DNA from: Melghirimyces profundicolus
GTDB lineage: Bacteria > Bacillota > Bacilli > Thermoactinomycetales > DSM-45169
Assembly (NCBI RefSeq): GCF_003054245.1
Contig: NZ_QBKR01000024.1
Location: forward strand, 1 to 55,380
DNA length: 55,380 nt
Direction of reading: 5' to 3'
The notes under the pieces are model-generated. The model was not told the origin of the DNA, ran no database searches, and saw only the letters and a list, made by a program, of their open reading frames with translations. Of this stretch, positions 7,798-16,847 are shown piece after piece. Numbering within the stretch: the first letter of the stretch is position 1; each line of letters starts with the position of its first letter. Position numbers and translations under genes: made by a program.

Positions 7798-9354
7798 TTA
7801 TTTTTGCTCTTTTAACCATCGGTAAAGAGTGGTTCTCGAGACACCCAATATTTTTGCTGCTTTTGAGATATTCCCGTGCGTTTCTTCAAGGGCATTTCTT
7901 AAGGCCTTATTTCGAGATTCAAGTGGGAGAGTGGGGGTATCCGGTTCTATGGACCGTTCTTTAATTATTTTCGTAAGGATTAAGGGACTGATGATCTCTT
8001 CGTCTACAAATACGCTGGCGGCAATTAAGACGTTTTTTAGCTCACGGATATTCCCGGGCCAATCGTACTGGTAAAGAATATCAAGGGATTCGCGGGTTAA
8101 TTTTTTCTGGATGCCAAAGAGATTAAAAAAGTATTCAGCCAGATAGGGGATATCCTCTGTTCTTTCTCGAAGCGGGGGTAATTGGATGGGGAGAACAAAG
8201 AGCCGAAAAAACAAGTCCTCCCGAAATTCCCCTTTCCGTACAAGCTCCTTCAAATCCTTATGGGTCGCAGTAATCACCCGTGTATCGACTTGGTATTCCT
8301 TGTTGCCGCCAACGGGTCGAACCGTTTGTTCCTGAAGATACCTAAGAAGAGCGACCTGCGTATCCAGACTTAACTCCGCCACTTCATCCAGGAAAATGGT
8401 TCCTTTATGGGCAGAGCGCAGTTTCCCTGTATACCCTCCCCGTCTGGCTCCGGTAAAAGCCCCTTCCTCGTACCCGAATAGCTCACTTTCCACCAGATGT
8501 GACGGTATAGCCCCACAGTTCAGAGCGACAAAGGGACCATTTGCTCTGGAACTGACACGGTGAATATATTTTGCTACCAATTCCTTACCTGTCCCGCTCT
8601 CTCCTTGCAAGCTGACCGGATAGGATACGGAAGCGGCTTTTCTGCTGAGTTTCAAGGTTTCCTGAAAGGCTTGACTAGTTCCTATCACTCCTTCAAAGAA
8701 AGGATCCTCCAAACTCTTCCGTAAATCCGGTATTACATGAAAACGTTGTTTGATTTTTTCTTCTAGGGAAGCTGCCATCGTGGATACGATTCCCAACAGG
8801 TAGGGATGTGATTTCCCAACCGGACCGGAAACATCCAATACACCCACGAGCTCTCCAGTCTCCGTTTTAACGGGGGCTGCGGCGCAGCACCAATCGTGGG
8901 AGGAGACGGTAAAGTGCTGATATCCCTCTACATAGATGGGTTTTTTGGTCTTTAAGCAGGTTCCGATGGCATTCGTTCCAATCGTTTTCTCCGTCCATTT
9001 CGCCCCGGGGATAAAACGCATTCTTTTGGCTTTATCCATGGTTCTTCGGTGTCCTTCCTGGGTGAGAATAAAACCGTCCGGATCGATCAAGAGAATAATC
9101 ATCTCATGATCGATTAAAAACGCTTTCAATTCAGCCATGAGCGATTTGGCTTCCGTGATCAGAACATCCAGTTGATTCCGACGTTTTTCCAATTCCTTGG
9201 GTGTTAAGACAATATCCGTAGAATCGCGAAAGGGATCCACTTTTAACTCCTTGCATCGTGACCAGGATTCATGAATGACTTTTTCAATTCGGGACGGATC
9301 CAAGGTGCCTTCTTGAATGAACCGTTTCCACGTAGATTTTGTCAGACGCATCAT
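7798..9354 (-). CDS. acoR: AcoR-type sigma-54-dependent activator of acetoin catabolism
   Basis: About 518 residues in AcoR order: an N-terminal GAF-like sensor region (GTNAIGTCLKTKKPIYVEGY, HDWCCAAAPV), a central AAA+ domain with Walker A GESGTGKE, the sigma-54 contact loop GAFTGA and FLDEVAELSLDTQ, and a Fis-type helix-turn-helix at the end (GNISKAAKILGVSRTTLYRW). The usual start is ATG 9354 or 9351, right after GAAAGGAGG; the longer frame to 9414 lacks this support. It is divergent from acoA, whose promoter has sigma-54 elements. It should activate the aco operon when acetoin is present. Confidence 0.92.
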   Translation of the reverse strand: MMRLTKSTWKRFIQEGTLDPSRIEKVIHESWSRCKELKVDPFRDSTDIVLTPKELEKRRNQLDVLITEAKSLMAELKAFLIDHEMIILLIDPDGFILTQEGHRRTMDKAKRMRFIPGAKWTEKTIGTNAIGTCLKTKKPIYVEGYQHFTVSSHDWCCAAAPVKTETGELVGVLDVSGPVGKSHPYLLGIVSTMAASLEEKIKQRFHVIPDLRKSLEDPFFEGVIGTSQAFQETLKLSRKAASVSYPVSLQGESGTGKELVAKYIHRVSSRANGPFVALNCGAIPSHLVESELFGYEEGAFTGARRGGYTGKLRSAHKGTIFLDEVAELSLDTQVALLRYLQEQTVRPVGGNKEYQVDTRVITATHKDLKELVRKGEFREDLFFRLFVLPIQLPPLRERTEDIPYLAEYFFNLFGIQKKLTRESLDILYQYDWPGNIRELKNVLIAASVFVDEEIISPLILTKIIKERSIEPDTPTLPLESRNKALRNALEETHGNISKAAKILGVSRTTLYRWLKEQK

Positions 9355-9402
9355 AAACCTCCTTTCGATTTTCATTACTGAACAACAGTGAAACAATCTT
9401 GA

Positions 9403-9420
9403 ACACATGAACATATGTGT
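9403..9420. promoter_or_regulatory. Inverted repeat, possible AcoR upstream activating site
   Basis: ACACAT (9403-9408) and ATGTGT (9415-9420) form a six-base dyad between acoR and acoA, centred about 57 bp upstream of the sigma-54 -24 element. The position suits an enhancer-type activator site. The assignment to AcoR is inference. Confidence 0.4.
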
Positions 9421-9465
9421 ACTATTCAGTTAATTATAAAATGGCAAAAAATAAAACTCTTATCG

Positions 9466-9482
9466 TTGGCATTGGACTTGCT
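9466..9482 (+). promoter_or_regulatory. Sigma-54 (-24/-12) promoter of the aco operon
   Basis: The sequence TTGGCA-N6-TTGCT has GG at 9468-9469 and GC at 9480-9481 with exactly ten bases between, matching the sigma-54 rule. It is 39 bp upstream of the acoA ATG and next to the sigma-54 activator gene acoR. Confidence 0.88.
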
Positions 9483-9520
9483 ACAGTGTTTATTCAGACA
9501 GATTAAAGGAGGGAGCATGC

Positions 9521-10534
9521 ATGGAAAATACTGAGGTGAAAAAAAGCTCGATCAATAAAGGTCACGGGCTTTGGATGTTCCGTAAGATGGTCCAAATCCG
9601 AAAGTTTGAGGACTCTGTACACGATATTTTTGCAAGAGGGGATATCCCTGGGTTTGTCCATTTGTACGCCGGGGAAGAGGCAGTAGCCGTTGGAATATGT
9701 GCCCACTTAACGGATCAGGATTTTATTACCTCAACCCACCGTGGTCATGGGCATTGTATCGCAAAAGAATGTGACTTAAAAGGTATGATGGCCGAAATTT
9801 ACGGCAAAGCCACGGGGCTTTGCAAAGGAAAAGGTGGGTCCATGCACATTGCCGATTTTGAAAAAGGCATGTTAGGTGCCAACGGAATCGTTGGCGGCGG
9901 GCCTCCGCTGGCTTGTGGATCCGCCCTTACTGCGAAGGTAAAGGGAACGGATCAAGTGACCGCATGTTTCTTTGGTGATGGGGGAAATAACCAAGGAACC
10001 TTTCATGAAGGGCTGAACCTTGCAGCCATTTGGAAATTACCCGTAGTGTTTGTCGCTGAAAACAACGGTTATGCAGAAGCAACTCCCTTCCACTATGCAT
10101 CCAGTTGTACCAACATCGCGGATCGCGCCCAGTCTTATAACATCCCCGGAGTCATCGTGGACGGAAAGGACGTCGTCGCTGTCTACCAAGTGGCTAGGGA
10201 AGCGGTTGAACGTGCAAGGAGAGGGGAAGGACCGACGCTCATTGAGTGCAAGACCTACCGGAATTACGGTCACTTTGAAGGTGATGCTCAAACATATAAA
10301 ACCGAAGCCGAAACAAAAGAGCACTTGGCTGAGAAGGATGCAATTCAACGTATTAAGCAATATTTGACCGAAGAAGGAATCGCAACCAATGAGGATTTGG
10401 AGACGATTGAACAAGAGGTGGAACAAGAGGTCCAAGATGCCATCCAGTTTGCTGAAGAAAGTCCTTTTCCCGCGGAAGATCAATTGCTGACAGATGTATA
10501 TGTTTCTTATCCGACGGATGGAGGTGTCGCTTAA
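9521..10534 (+). CDS. acoA: Acetoin dehydrogenase E1 alpha subunit (TPP-dependent)
   Basis: 337 residues of the E1-alpha type: GFVHLYAGEEAVAVGI, THRGHGHCIAKE, and the thiamine diphosphate motif GDGGNNQGTFHEG at about residue 151 ending in VFVAENNGYAEATP. With AcoB it forms the E1 component that cleaves acetoin, releasing acetaldehyde and passing the acetyl unit to lipoyl-AcoC. The ATG follows AAAGGAGGG. It is the first gene of acoABCL, and its stop overlaps the acoB start (ATGA-type). Confidence 0.92.
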   Translation: MENTEVKKSSINKGHGLWMFRKMVQIRKFEDSVHDIFARGDIPGFVHLYAGEEAVAVGICAHLTDQDFITSTHRGHGHCIAKECDLKGMMAEIYGKATGLCKGKGGSMHIADFEKGMLGANGIVGGGPPLACGSALTAKVKGTDQVTACFFGDGGNNQGTFHEGLNLAAIWKLPVVFVAENNGYAEATPFHYASSCTNIADRAQSYNIPGVIVDGKDVVAVYQVAREAVERARRGEGPTLIECKTYRNYGHFEGDAQTYKTEAETKEHLAEKDAIQRIKQYLTEEGIATNEDLETIEQEVEQEVQDAIQFAEESPFPAEDQLLTDVYVSYPTDGGVA

Positions 10535-11565
10535 TGACTCAAAAACTCTCATTTGCGGATGCGATTCGTGAAGCCTTGGATCTTAAAATGAGCCAAGATT
10601 CCGATGTGATCCTGATGGGGGAAGATGTAGCCGGTGGGGCAGAAGTGGATCACCTTCAGGATGACGAAGCGTGGGGAGGAGTTCTCGGGGTTACCAAAGG
10701 TCTTGTGAAGAAATATGGGCGCAATCGCGTCCTTGATACCCCCATTAGTGAGTCCGCCTTAATCGGCTCGGCTGTAAGCGCTGCTTCAACCGGTTTGCGT
10801 CCCGTCGCTGAGCTCATGTTTAACGATTTTATGGGTGTTTGCTTTGATCAACTGCTGAACCAAGGGGCTAAGTTTCGGTATATGTTTGGGGGTAAAGTAA
10901 AAACCCCCGTCACGATTCGGACGACTCACGGGGCTGGTTTTCGGGCGGCAGCACAGCACTCGCAAAGCCTGTATTCGATGTTCACCTTTGTTCCCGGCTT
11001 GAAGGTGGTCGTTCCCTCAACGCCCGCGGATGCCAAGGGGTTACTTATTGCAGCCATCGAAGACGATGACCCGGTTATTTTCTCTGAGGATAAGACGCTT
11101 TATAACATCAAGGGTGAAGTCCCTGAAGGGGAGTATAAGATCCCGCTCGGAAAAGCGGATATCAAACGGAGCGGAAGCGATCTTACCATCGTGGGAATCG
11201 GAAAACAGGTTCATACGGCATTAAAAGCAGCGGATGAATTGGCCAAACGCGGAATTGAAGCAGAAGTGGTAGATCCGCGGAGCCTGTCTCCGTTGGACAG
11301 TACGACCATTTTGGAATCCGTGGAAAAAACCTCCCGTCTTGTTGTCGTTGACGAGTCGAACCCGAGGTGCAACGTCGCAACGGATATTGCCGCCATGGTG
11401 GCAGATCAGGGCTTCGACTTTTTGGATGCTCCGATCAAGCGCGTTACCGCCCCCCATACCCCAGTTCCTTTTTCGCCGACCCTGGAAGACCTTTATCTTC
11501 CCTCGTCGGAAAAAATTATTGCTGCGGTTGAAGAGATGGTCGGGGAGACATTGACGACAGCTTAA
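10534..11565 (+). CDS. acoB: Acetoin dehydrogenase E1 beta subunit
   Basis: 343 residues of the transketolase-like E1-beta family: SFADAIREALDLKMSQDSDV, LMGEDVAGGAEVDH, DTPISESALIGSAVSAA, TTHGAGFRAAAQHSQSL and VDPRSLSPLD. It pairs with AcoA in an alpha2-beta2 E1. It starts one base before the acoA stop, which points to coupled translation. A strong hairpin follows before acoC. Confidence 0.92.
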   Translation: MTQKLSFADAIREALDLKMSQDSDVILMGEDVAGGAEVDHLQDDEAWGGVLGVTKGLVKKYGRNRVLDTPISESALIGSAVSAASTGLRPVAELMFNDFMGVCFDQLLNQGAKFRYMFGGKVKTPVTIRTTHGAGFRAAAQHSQSLYSMFTFVPGLKVVVPSTPADAKGLLIAAIEDDDPVIFSEDKTLYNIKGEVPEGEYKIPLGKADIKRSGSDLTIVGIGKQVHTALKAADELAKRGIEAEVVDPRSLSPLDSTTILESVEKTSRLVVVDESNPRCNVATDIAAMVADQGFDFLDAPIKRVTAPHTPVPFSPTLEDLYLPSSEKIIAAVEEMVGETLTTA

Positions 11566-11576
11566 CAGAAAAGCCT

Positions 11577-11617
11577 CGAAAGGACGGAAGGGGGCGAAAA
11601 ACCTTTCTGTCCTTTCG
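11577..11617 (+). other. Intercistronic hairpin between acoB and acoC
   Basis: CGAAAGGAC (11577-11585) pairs with GTCCTTTCG (11609-11617), with further pairing inside. There is no U tract, so it is more likely an mRNA-stabilising or processing hairpin than a terminator. Confidence 0.5.
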
Positions 11618-11647
11618 AAATCACTTCAGGTAAGGGAGGCCGAACCT

Positions 11648-12853
11648 ATGGCAACGGATATTGTCATGCCGAAACTAGGAATGTCGATGGAAGAAGGTAC
11701 GGTGGTTGAGTGGCTTAAAAACGAGGGGGAACGGGTGGAACAAGGGGAACCCGTTGTCACGATCAGCTCTGAAAAAACGGAAATTGAGGTGGAGGCACCC
11801 GATTCCGGGATCTTAACCATTGTTGTTCCTCAAGATGGTGTGGTTCCTGTTTCTGAGGTGATCGGACGGGTGAGTGCTGAGGGAGCAGTCGTTCAACCAA
11901 GAAACGGAGAAACCATCAATGAAAAAAATCAACACTCGGAAAAATCCACTACCCAAAAAACTCCCATCTCCCCGGCTGCACGTAAATTGGCCAAAAAAGA
12001 AAAAATCGATCTCTCCGGTATCCAAGGAACCGGCCCTGGAAATCGGATTACAAAAGAAGACGTTTTAAAGGCCATCGCGAACAAAAAAGAGGCAGCAGCC
12101 ACTCTTGAAACATACCATCGCCAAAACGTTAAAACCGCCTCGGAAGAAATCCGGGAAGTTCCGGTTTCGGGGATCCGGAAAGTGATTGCCGATCGCATGT
12201 TTCAAAGTCTGCAACAATCTGCCCAGTTAACCCTGCATACGGAAGTCGACGTCACCGAGCTGGTACGTGTACGGCAACAAATGAAGGAAGATATTGCCCA
12301 ACGATTTGGCGTGAATTTAACCTACAACGATTTTATTGCGCGGGCTACCGTTTTGGCGCTTCAAAACCATCCCCAACTGAATGCAAAGTGGGATGAAAAT
12401 CAAATCATTCAGTATGGACATATCCACTTAGGAATTGCGTTTTCGACTAACCGCGGTTTAATGGTTCCCGTGGTACGAAACGCCCAAGAGAAATCATTGA
12501 TTCAGTTGTCGCAAGGGATTAAATCTCTCACCTCGGCTGGGAAAGACGGATCGTTGTCAATGGACGAGTCGAAGGGCAGCACCTTTACCATAACCAACTT
12601 GGGATCTTACGGTGTGGACGAATTTACACCGATTTTAAACCCCCCCGAAGTTGGAATTTTGGGTGTAGGGAGAATCAACGAAAAGCCCGCCATCTATGAT
12701 GGTGAAATTACGATCCGGGCATTGATGAAGCTAAGCTTGACTTTTGACCACCGGGTTTTAGACGGTGCACCTGCAGCCGAATTCCTTCAGGAATTATCGT
12801 CGTATATTGAAAATCCTTACCGGTTAATTTCCTTTGAGGATAACAGGGGTTGA
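11648..12853 (+). CDS. acoC: Acetoin dehydrogenase E2, dihydrolipoamide acetyltransferase
   Basis: 401 residues with the E2 layout: one lipoyl domain (residues 1-80) with lipoyl-Lys43 in SSEKTEIEV, a linker, an E3-binding domain at about 107-143 (SPAARKLAKKEKIDLSGIQG), and a catalytic domain ending in FDHRVLDGAPAAEFL, whose His and Asp transfer the acetyl group to CoA. It forms the core that binds AcoAB and AcoL. Its TGA overlaps the TTG start of the next gene. Confidence 0.92.
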   Translation: MATDIVMPKLGMSMEEGTVVEWLKNEGERVEQGEPVVTISSEKTEIEVEAPDSGILTIVVPQDGVVPVSEVIGRVSAEGAVVQPRNGETINEKNQHSEKSTTQKTPISPAARKLAKKEKIDLSGIQGTGPGNRITKEDVLKAIANKKEAAATLETYHRQNVKTASEEIREVPVSGIRKVIADRMFQSLQQSAQLTLHTEVDVTELVRVRQQMKEDIAQRFGVNLTYNDFIARATVLALQNHPQLNAKWDENQIIQYGHIHLGIAFSTNRGLMVPVVRNAQEKSLIQLSQGIKSLTSAGKDGSLSMDESKGSTFTITNLGSYGVDEFTPILNPPEVGILGVGRINEKPAIYDGEITIRALMKLSLTFDHRVLDGAPAAEFLQELSSYIENPYRLISFEDNRG

Positions 12854-14274
12854 GACAAGTGAAAAAAGACATTGTCGTGATCGGTGGGGGGCCAGGAGGT
12901 TATGTCGCTGCCATACGAGCGGCTCAATTCGGTAAAAAAGTCATGATCGTCGACAGAGAAGGGTTAGGGGGAACTTGTCTTACCCGTGGATGCATTCCCT
13001 CTAAAGCCCTGATTACTGCGGCGGATCGGTTGGAAATGATCCGCCATTCTTCCCAACTTGGTATTGACGTCAATGGAGACATCACCGTGGATTTAAGACG
13101 GGTGGTGGAATGGAAAAACGGTCTAATAAAAAAGCTGACCAGTGGAGTTGCGTCTTTGCTTAAAGCCAACCAGGTTGAAGTTTGCTCCGGGACCGCAACA
13201 TTCATCGATAATCAAACCATTCAAGTAGATGCAGAGGGTCAAAACCATCAGTTTGAATTTGATCATTGCATCATTGCAACGGGGGCAAAACCCGCTGAAT
13301 TGCAAATACTCCCTTTTGATGGCGATAAAGTGATCTCTTCGACAGCGGCCTTACAGTTACAATCCGTACCGCAAAAACTTCTGATCGTCGGTGGAGGATA
13401 TATCGGCTTAGAACTTGGAATCGCTTATCAGAAGCTAGGGAGTGAGGTTACCATCCTCGAAGGGTTGAGCCAGGTGCTGCCGGGAGTCGACCCCACTCTG
13501 GTTCGGGTGGTGACAAAACGTCTGAAACAGTTAGAAATAAACGTTAAAACCAATGCAAGGGTAACAGGCGGCAATACCGATGGAGATGAAGTAGAAATCC
13601 AAGCTGCTATTAACGGTTCTGAGCAACGTTTTCGTGCTGACAAAGCATTAGTTGCAGTTGGGCGAGTTCCCAATACCGATAATTTAGGCCTTGAGAACAC
13701 CCGTATTGAAACCGATAAAAAAGGGTTTATTCGCGTTAACTCTCAACTGCGTACGACGGAAAACAATATTTTTGCTATTGGCGATGTTACCGGTGGACCC
13801 TTACTCGCCCACAAAGCCAGTTTCGAGGGGAAAATTGTAGCGGAAGTAATCAACGGGGAAGATGCAGAGGTGGATTACCATGCTATGCCTTATGTCATCT
13901 TCAGCGATCCTGAGATCGCATATACGGGTCTGCAGCCTGAGGAAGCTGAAGAACAAGGGTACGATCCGGTGGTCAGCCGAATGGCTTTTCAAGCCAACGG
14001 TCGGGCTCTTACGTTAGGTGAGGACTCAGGTTTTGTTCAAATTGTATCAGACAAACCAACTCAACAAATCCTGGGTGTTCAAATTGTAGGTCCGGAAGCT
14101 TCAACTCTCATTTCAGAAGCGGTTATGGCCATTGAAATGGGGATGACCGCTGAGGATCTCGGGTTAATGATTCACGCCCATCCGACATTGCCAGAAGTGC
14201 TTCAAGAAGCTGCCGAAGGAGTTATGGGTCAAGCCATCCACATGGTTAATAAAAATCCAGCTTTAAGTCGTTAG
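12850..14274 (+). CDS. acoL: Dihydrolipoamide dehydrogenase (E3) of the acetoin complex
   Basis: 474 residues of the FAD disulfide reductase family. FAD site VVIGGGPGGYVAAIRAAQFG, redox pair Cys43/Cys48 in GGTCLTRGCIPSKAL, NAD site VGGGYIGLELG, second FAD motif IFAIGDVTGGPLLAHKA, and the C-terminal dimer motif HAHPTLPE that supplies the catalytic His-Glu. It reoxidises dihydrolipoyl-AcoC with NAD. Start TTG 12850 overlaps the acoC stop; GTG 12859 is an alternative. Confidence 0.92.
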   Translation: MRQVKKDIVVIGGGPGGYVAAIRAAQFGKKVMIVDREGLGGTCLTRGCIPSKALITAADRLEMIRHSSQLGIDVNGDITVDLRRVVEWKNGLIKKLTSGVASLLKANQVEVCSGTATFIDNQTIQVDAEGQNHQFEFDHCIIATGAKPAELQILPFDGDKVISSTAALQLQSVPQKLLIVGGGYIGLELGIAYQKLGSEVTILEGLSQVLPGVDPTLVRVVTKRLKQLEINVKTNARVTGGNTDGDEVEIQAAINGSEQRFRADKALVAVGRVPNTDNLGLENTRIETDKKGFIRVNSQLRTTENNIFAIGDVTGGPLLAHKASFEGKIVAEVINGEDAEVDYHAMPYVIFSDPEIAYTGLQPEEAEEQGYDPVVSRMAFQANGRALTLGEDSGFVQIVSDKPTQQILGVQIVGPEASTLISEAVMAIEMGMTAEDLGLMIHAHPTLPEVLQEAAEGVMGQAIHMVNKNPALSR

Positions 14275-14286
14275 GGAGAATTACCT

Positions 14287-14547
14287 TTGAAGGCAGTGGT
14301 TTGGTGTGGTGTTCGGGCCATCGATTGTACGAAATTGATGGTCACGTTGTTATTGTGAGTATTTGGGACAAAACAGCCTCAACTCCACCTAACAGTCTTG
14401 TGCTAAAAGAATGTGAAGTACTGGGTAGTCTGGCAGAAGGTACTTTTAAGGTTGAAGTCCTGATATAAAATTTCAATCCATAATCATGGCTTTGAGGAGT
14501 TAGCAAGCTACAAAGAACAAATAAAGGTTCATGATAAACCCAGTTAG
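14287..14547 (+). pseudogene. bdhA: 2,3-Butanediol dehydrogenase remnant
   Basis: After a GGAG site the frame opens as LKAVVWCG (the MKAxxWxG start of butanediol dehydrogenases), then jumps to the C-terminal part: GHVVIVSIWDKTASTPPNSL and LVLKECEVLGSLAEGTFKVE, then, in another frame, HGFEELASYKEQIKV up to a TAG at 14545. The middle of this roughly 350-residue zinc alcohol dehydrogenase is gone and there are frameshifts. It lies just after acoL in the same direction, so the ancestral operon coupled 2,3-butanediol oxidation with acetoin cleavage. Part of it is duplicated at 29.1 kb. Confidence 0.75.
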
Positions 14548-14812
14548 AACCGTCTTCAAGGTAAAGTGAGCCCGGATATGAAAGGGCAGGGTCAGCCCCC
14601 ATTCCCGAAAAGGGAAGGGGTTGTTTTTTATTCTTATTTAACTGCTTTTGTGAAAATCCCATCAGTAAAACCAAAAAATGGATTCCTTCTCCAGTACAGG
14701 CACACGCCCACCGTCCACTTCATATGCTGATAACACCTGTTTTCCGGCAGCTTAAAGCGGAGGTGACGGCGGGATGCCCGGTTTGTTCACGACCCTTGCT
14801 CTGCTGTTCCGC
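14436..14812 (+). repeat. Direct repeat copy 1: bdhA end, terminator, sigK start
   Basis: About 370 bp that recurs, diverged by point changes and small indels, at 29110-29469. It covers the end of the bdhA remnant, its terminator, the sigK upstream region and the first 13 sigK codons (up to CTGCTGTTCCGC). Copies are in the same orientation, about 14.7 kb apart. Confidence 0.9.
14594..14629 (+). terminator. Terminator of the aco-bdhA operon
   Basis: CCCC-ATTCCC, loop GAAA, then AGGGAA-GGGG, followed by TTGTTTTTT. A good factor-independent terminator between the bdhA remnant and sigK. Confidence 0.8.
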
Positions 14813-15232
14813 GAAGTGGCGATCTTTGTCGCGTACATCAAAAATAATGCCTTTCCTCAGCCCCTGAATGAGAAAGAGGAGGCGGAATGTCTCAAACGGA
14901 TGGCGGGGGGCGACAGGAAGGCCCGAAACGCCCTGATCGAACACAACCTCCGATTGGTCGCGCACATTTGCAAAAAGTTCGAAAACACCAGCGAGGACAC
15001 GGAAGATTTGATTTCCATCGGCACCATCGGCCTGATCAAGGCCATTGAATCTTACCAGCCCAACAAAGGGACCAAGCTGGCCACATACGCCGCCCGTTGC
15101 ATTGAGAACGAGATCCTCATGCATCTCCGTTCCCTCAAAAAAGCCCGGAAAGATGTTTCCCTCCAGGATCCCATCGGTACGGACAAAGAGGGAAATGAAA
15201 TCACCCTTACTCTTTATCTGTTCAGGATATAA
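14774..15232 (+). CDS. sigK: Sporulation sigma factor SigK, N-terminal part, interrupted
   Basis: The product is colinear with pro-sigma-K for about 144 residues: the hydrophobic pro-sequence (residues 1-20, LFTTLALLF), [19 protein letters not shown] (core-binding region 2), [34 protein letters not shown] (the -10 recognition region) and [16 protein letters not shown]. It then leaves the family and stops after TLYLFRI. This is the SpoIVCB arrangement of Bacillus, where a skin element splits sigK and the recombinase gene faces it from inside the element. Region 4 (-35 recognition), the SpoIIIC half, is not found in this window. RBS GGAGGTGA precedes ATG 14774. In the mother cell, excision would restore the gene if the other half exists. 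Confidence 0.9.
   Translation: MPGLFTTLALLFREVAIFVAYIKNNAFPQPLNEKEEAECLKRMAGGDRKARNALIEHNLRLVAHICKKFENTSEDTEDLISIGTIGLIKAIESYQPNKGTKLATYAARCIENEILMHLRSLKKARKDVSLQDPIGTDKEGNEITLTLYLFRI
15194..15198. other. Probable skin attachment core
   Basis: AATGA at the point where the SigK reading leaves the family. AATGA is the short repeated core known at the ends of the B. subtilis skin element. The partner copy at the other end was not found in the window. Confidence 0.55.
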
Positions 15233-15234
15233 AA

Positions 15235-16779
15235 TTAGATCTTCGGATAAACCACCAGGATGAACTGATCATTCTTCTGCCACGATTCTTTCCGGTATAA
15301 TGCCTTCTCCAATACGCTTTTCAGTAGCGTATTTTTTTGTTTAGGATCATCCAGCTCAGGATAGATTGCGAGAACATGTTTTACCCGGGGGATAATATTT
15401 ACTTTGGCCTGTTTCCTCTCTTCTTCCATCGCCAGTTCCTCGATGTTTTCTTCCAATGCCTGCCGGCAGCTTTCCATTTTCTCTGCCACATGTTTGGAGC
15501 GATCCAGATAGGTTTCCTCGTCGTATATACCCCGTTCCAGTAAGTCGTGAAGGCGGCCTTTTTGGGTCTTCAGATTCTCAATTTCCTGCCTTAGGTTTTG
15601 AATGGCAACCTTTTTGAGTTCAATGATGTGTTCGGAGTTATCATTTGGCCTTTTTTCCAGGTCCCACTGAAGTTCATAGTCGTTAAGCCATTTGCGCAAA
15701 ACTTGAATCAGCCGTTCTTCTACATAAGCAAAACGTGTGCTCTTATTACGGCAGTGACGGTTATAGCACATCAGATGAGCCTGCTGCTTCGTGTACGGAC
15801 GGTAAACCATTGATGTTTCGCACATATCGCATTTGATAAGTCCTGCCAATGGGTTAGTAATGCCACTTACCAGCTGATAAGGGACATGGTATTTGCGCTT
15901 GAGTATATCTTGTGCCTTCTGATATATCTCCATAGCGATCAGTGGTTCATGTTTGCCGGCTACATCGATCCATTCTGCCTGTGGGCGGGTTTTGGCTTCC
16001 CGGCGTTTAAGCGGATTGGAAGGTTTTCGGTACTCTTTTTTCTTCCATTGGATCCGGCCAGCATAGACGGCATTTTTGATAATAGCGAGGACAGAAGCAC
16101 TGGTCCATTTCTTCCCGGTATATGAGCGATAACCTATACGGTTGAGCTCATTGGCAATTTTGTTGGACCCTTTTCGCTTTTGGGGATCCTCGTGGGTGTA
16201 CCACTCAAAAATCATTTTGACGACGGGAGCCTGGTCGGAATCAGGGACCAGATACCGGCCACGCTCATCTTCCTGGATTTGGTATCCGTAAGGAGGGCGT
16301 GTTCCGATGTAATTCCCTTCTTCCACGGAACGGATCCGGCCACCTTGCAGGCGCCGGGTAATAATCTTTAATTCCTTCCTGGCCATGAAGGCTTCAAACT
16401 CCGAATACTCTTCGTCCCACTCGTCTTGTAAGTTGTATGTTTTCCGCGGGGTCACAATTTTGGTTCCGCTTTTTTGGAATGTCTCCAGGATTAATCCCTG
16501 CTCCTGCATGTTTCCTCTGCCCAAGCGATCCATATCCATAACTAGGACGGCATCATATAACCCGGTCTCCACATCTTTAAGCAGGGCCATCATTTCCGGG
16601 CGATGGATGAGGCTTTCACCGGAGGCGATTTCCTGCCGGATCTTCACGATATTTAAGTCCTGTTGCCTTGCCACCGTAAGTAGCGCCTTTTTATGCTTCG
16701 CCAGCGTTTCCCCTTCCCCTCGAGCTTCTGCCTCTATATCGGCGCGGCTTTTTCTCAAATACATACAAACACGTTCCAT
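15235..16779 (-). CDS. spoIVCA: Large serine recombinase, SpoIVCA-like
   Basis: 514 residues from ATG 16779 (GGGGTGA upstream). N-terminal resolvase domain: YLRKSRADIEAEARGEGETL with the catalytic Ser in YLRKSR, GESLIHRPEMMALL, MDMDRLGRGNMQEQG. A recombinase domain follows (PPYGYQ, SNKIANELNRIGYRSYTGKK), then a zinc-ribbon part with CDMCE and CYNRHCRNKS, and a coiled coil near residues 400-470. It converges on the sigK 5' piece with two bases between stops, exactly as spoIVCA faces spoIVCB. It should excise the element during sporulation; in Bacillus this is switched on in the mother cell. Confidence 0.9.
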   Translation of the reverse strand: MERVCMYLRKSRADIEAEARGEGETLAKHKKALLTVARQQDLNIVKIRQEIASGESLIHRPEMMALLKDVETGLYDAVLVMDMDRLGRGNMQEQGLILETFQKSGTKIVTPRKTYNLQDEWDEEYSEFEAFMARKELKIITRRLQGGRIRSVEEGNYIGTRPPYGYQIQEDERGRYLVPDSDQAPVVKMIFEWYTHEDPQKRKGSNKIANELNRIGYRSYTGKKWTSASVLAIIKNAVYAGRIQWKKKEYRKPSNPLKRREAKTRPQAEWIDVAGKHEPLIAMEIYQKAQDILKRKYHVPYQLVSGITNPLAGLIKCDMCETSMVYRPYTKQQAHLMCYNRHCRNKSTRFAYVEERLIQVLRKWLNDYELQWDLEKRPNDNSEHIIELKKVAIQNLRQEIENLKTQKGRLHDLLERGIYDEETYLDRSKHVAEKMESCRQALEENIEELAMEEERKQAKVNIIPRVKHVLAIYPELDDPKQKNTLLKSVLEKALYRKESWQKNDQFILVVYPKI

Positions 16780-16811
16780 AGCATCACCCCAATGCAATGT
16801 TAGTCCATGTG

Positions 16812-16831
16812 TCCACCCTGCATATGGTGGA
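16812..16831. repeat. Inverted repeat between the recombinase and small gene
   Basis: TCCACC (16812-16817) and GGTGGA (16826-16831) flank an 8-bp spacer in the divergent promoter region. It may be a regulator site; no further evidence. Confidence 0.35.
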
Positions 16832-16847
16832 ACAGAGGTGAGGGAGT

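Noticed and set aside
7524-7964. Plus-strand frame of 146 codons before and into the acoR end
   Set aside because: No ribosome site or family likeness, and its last third is antisense to acoR.
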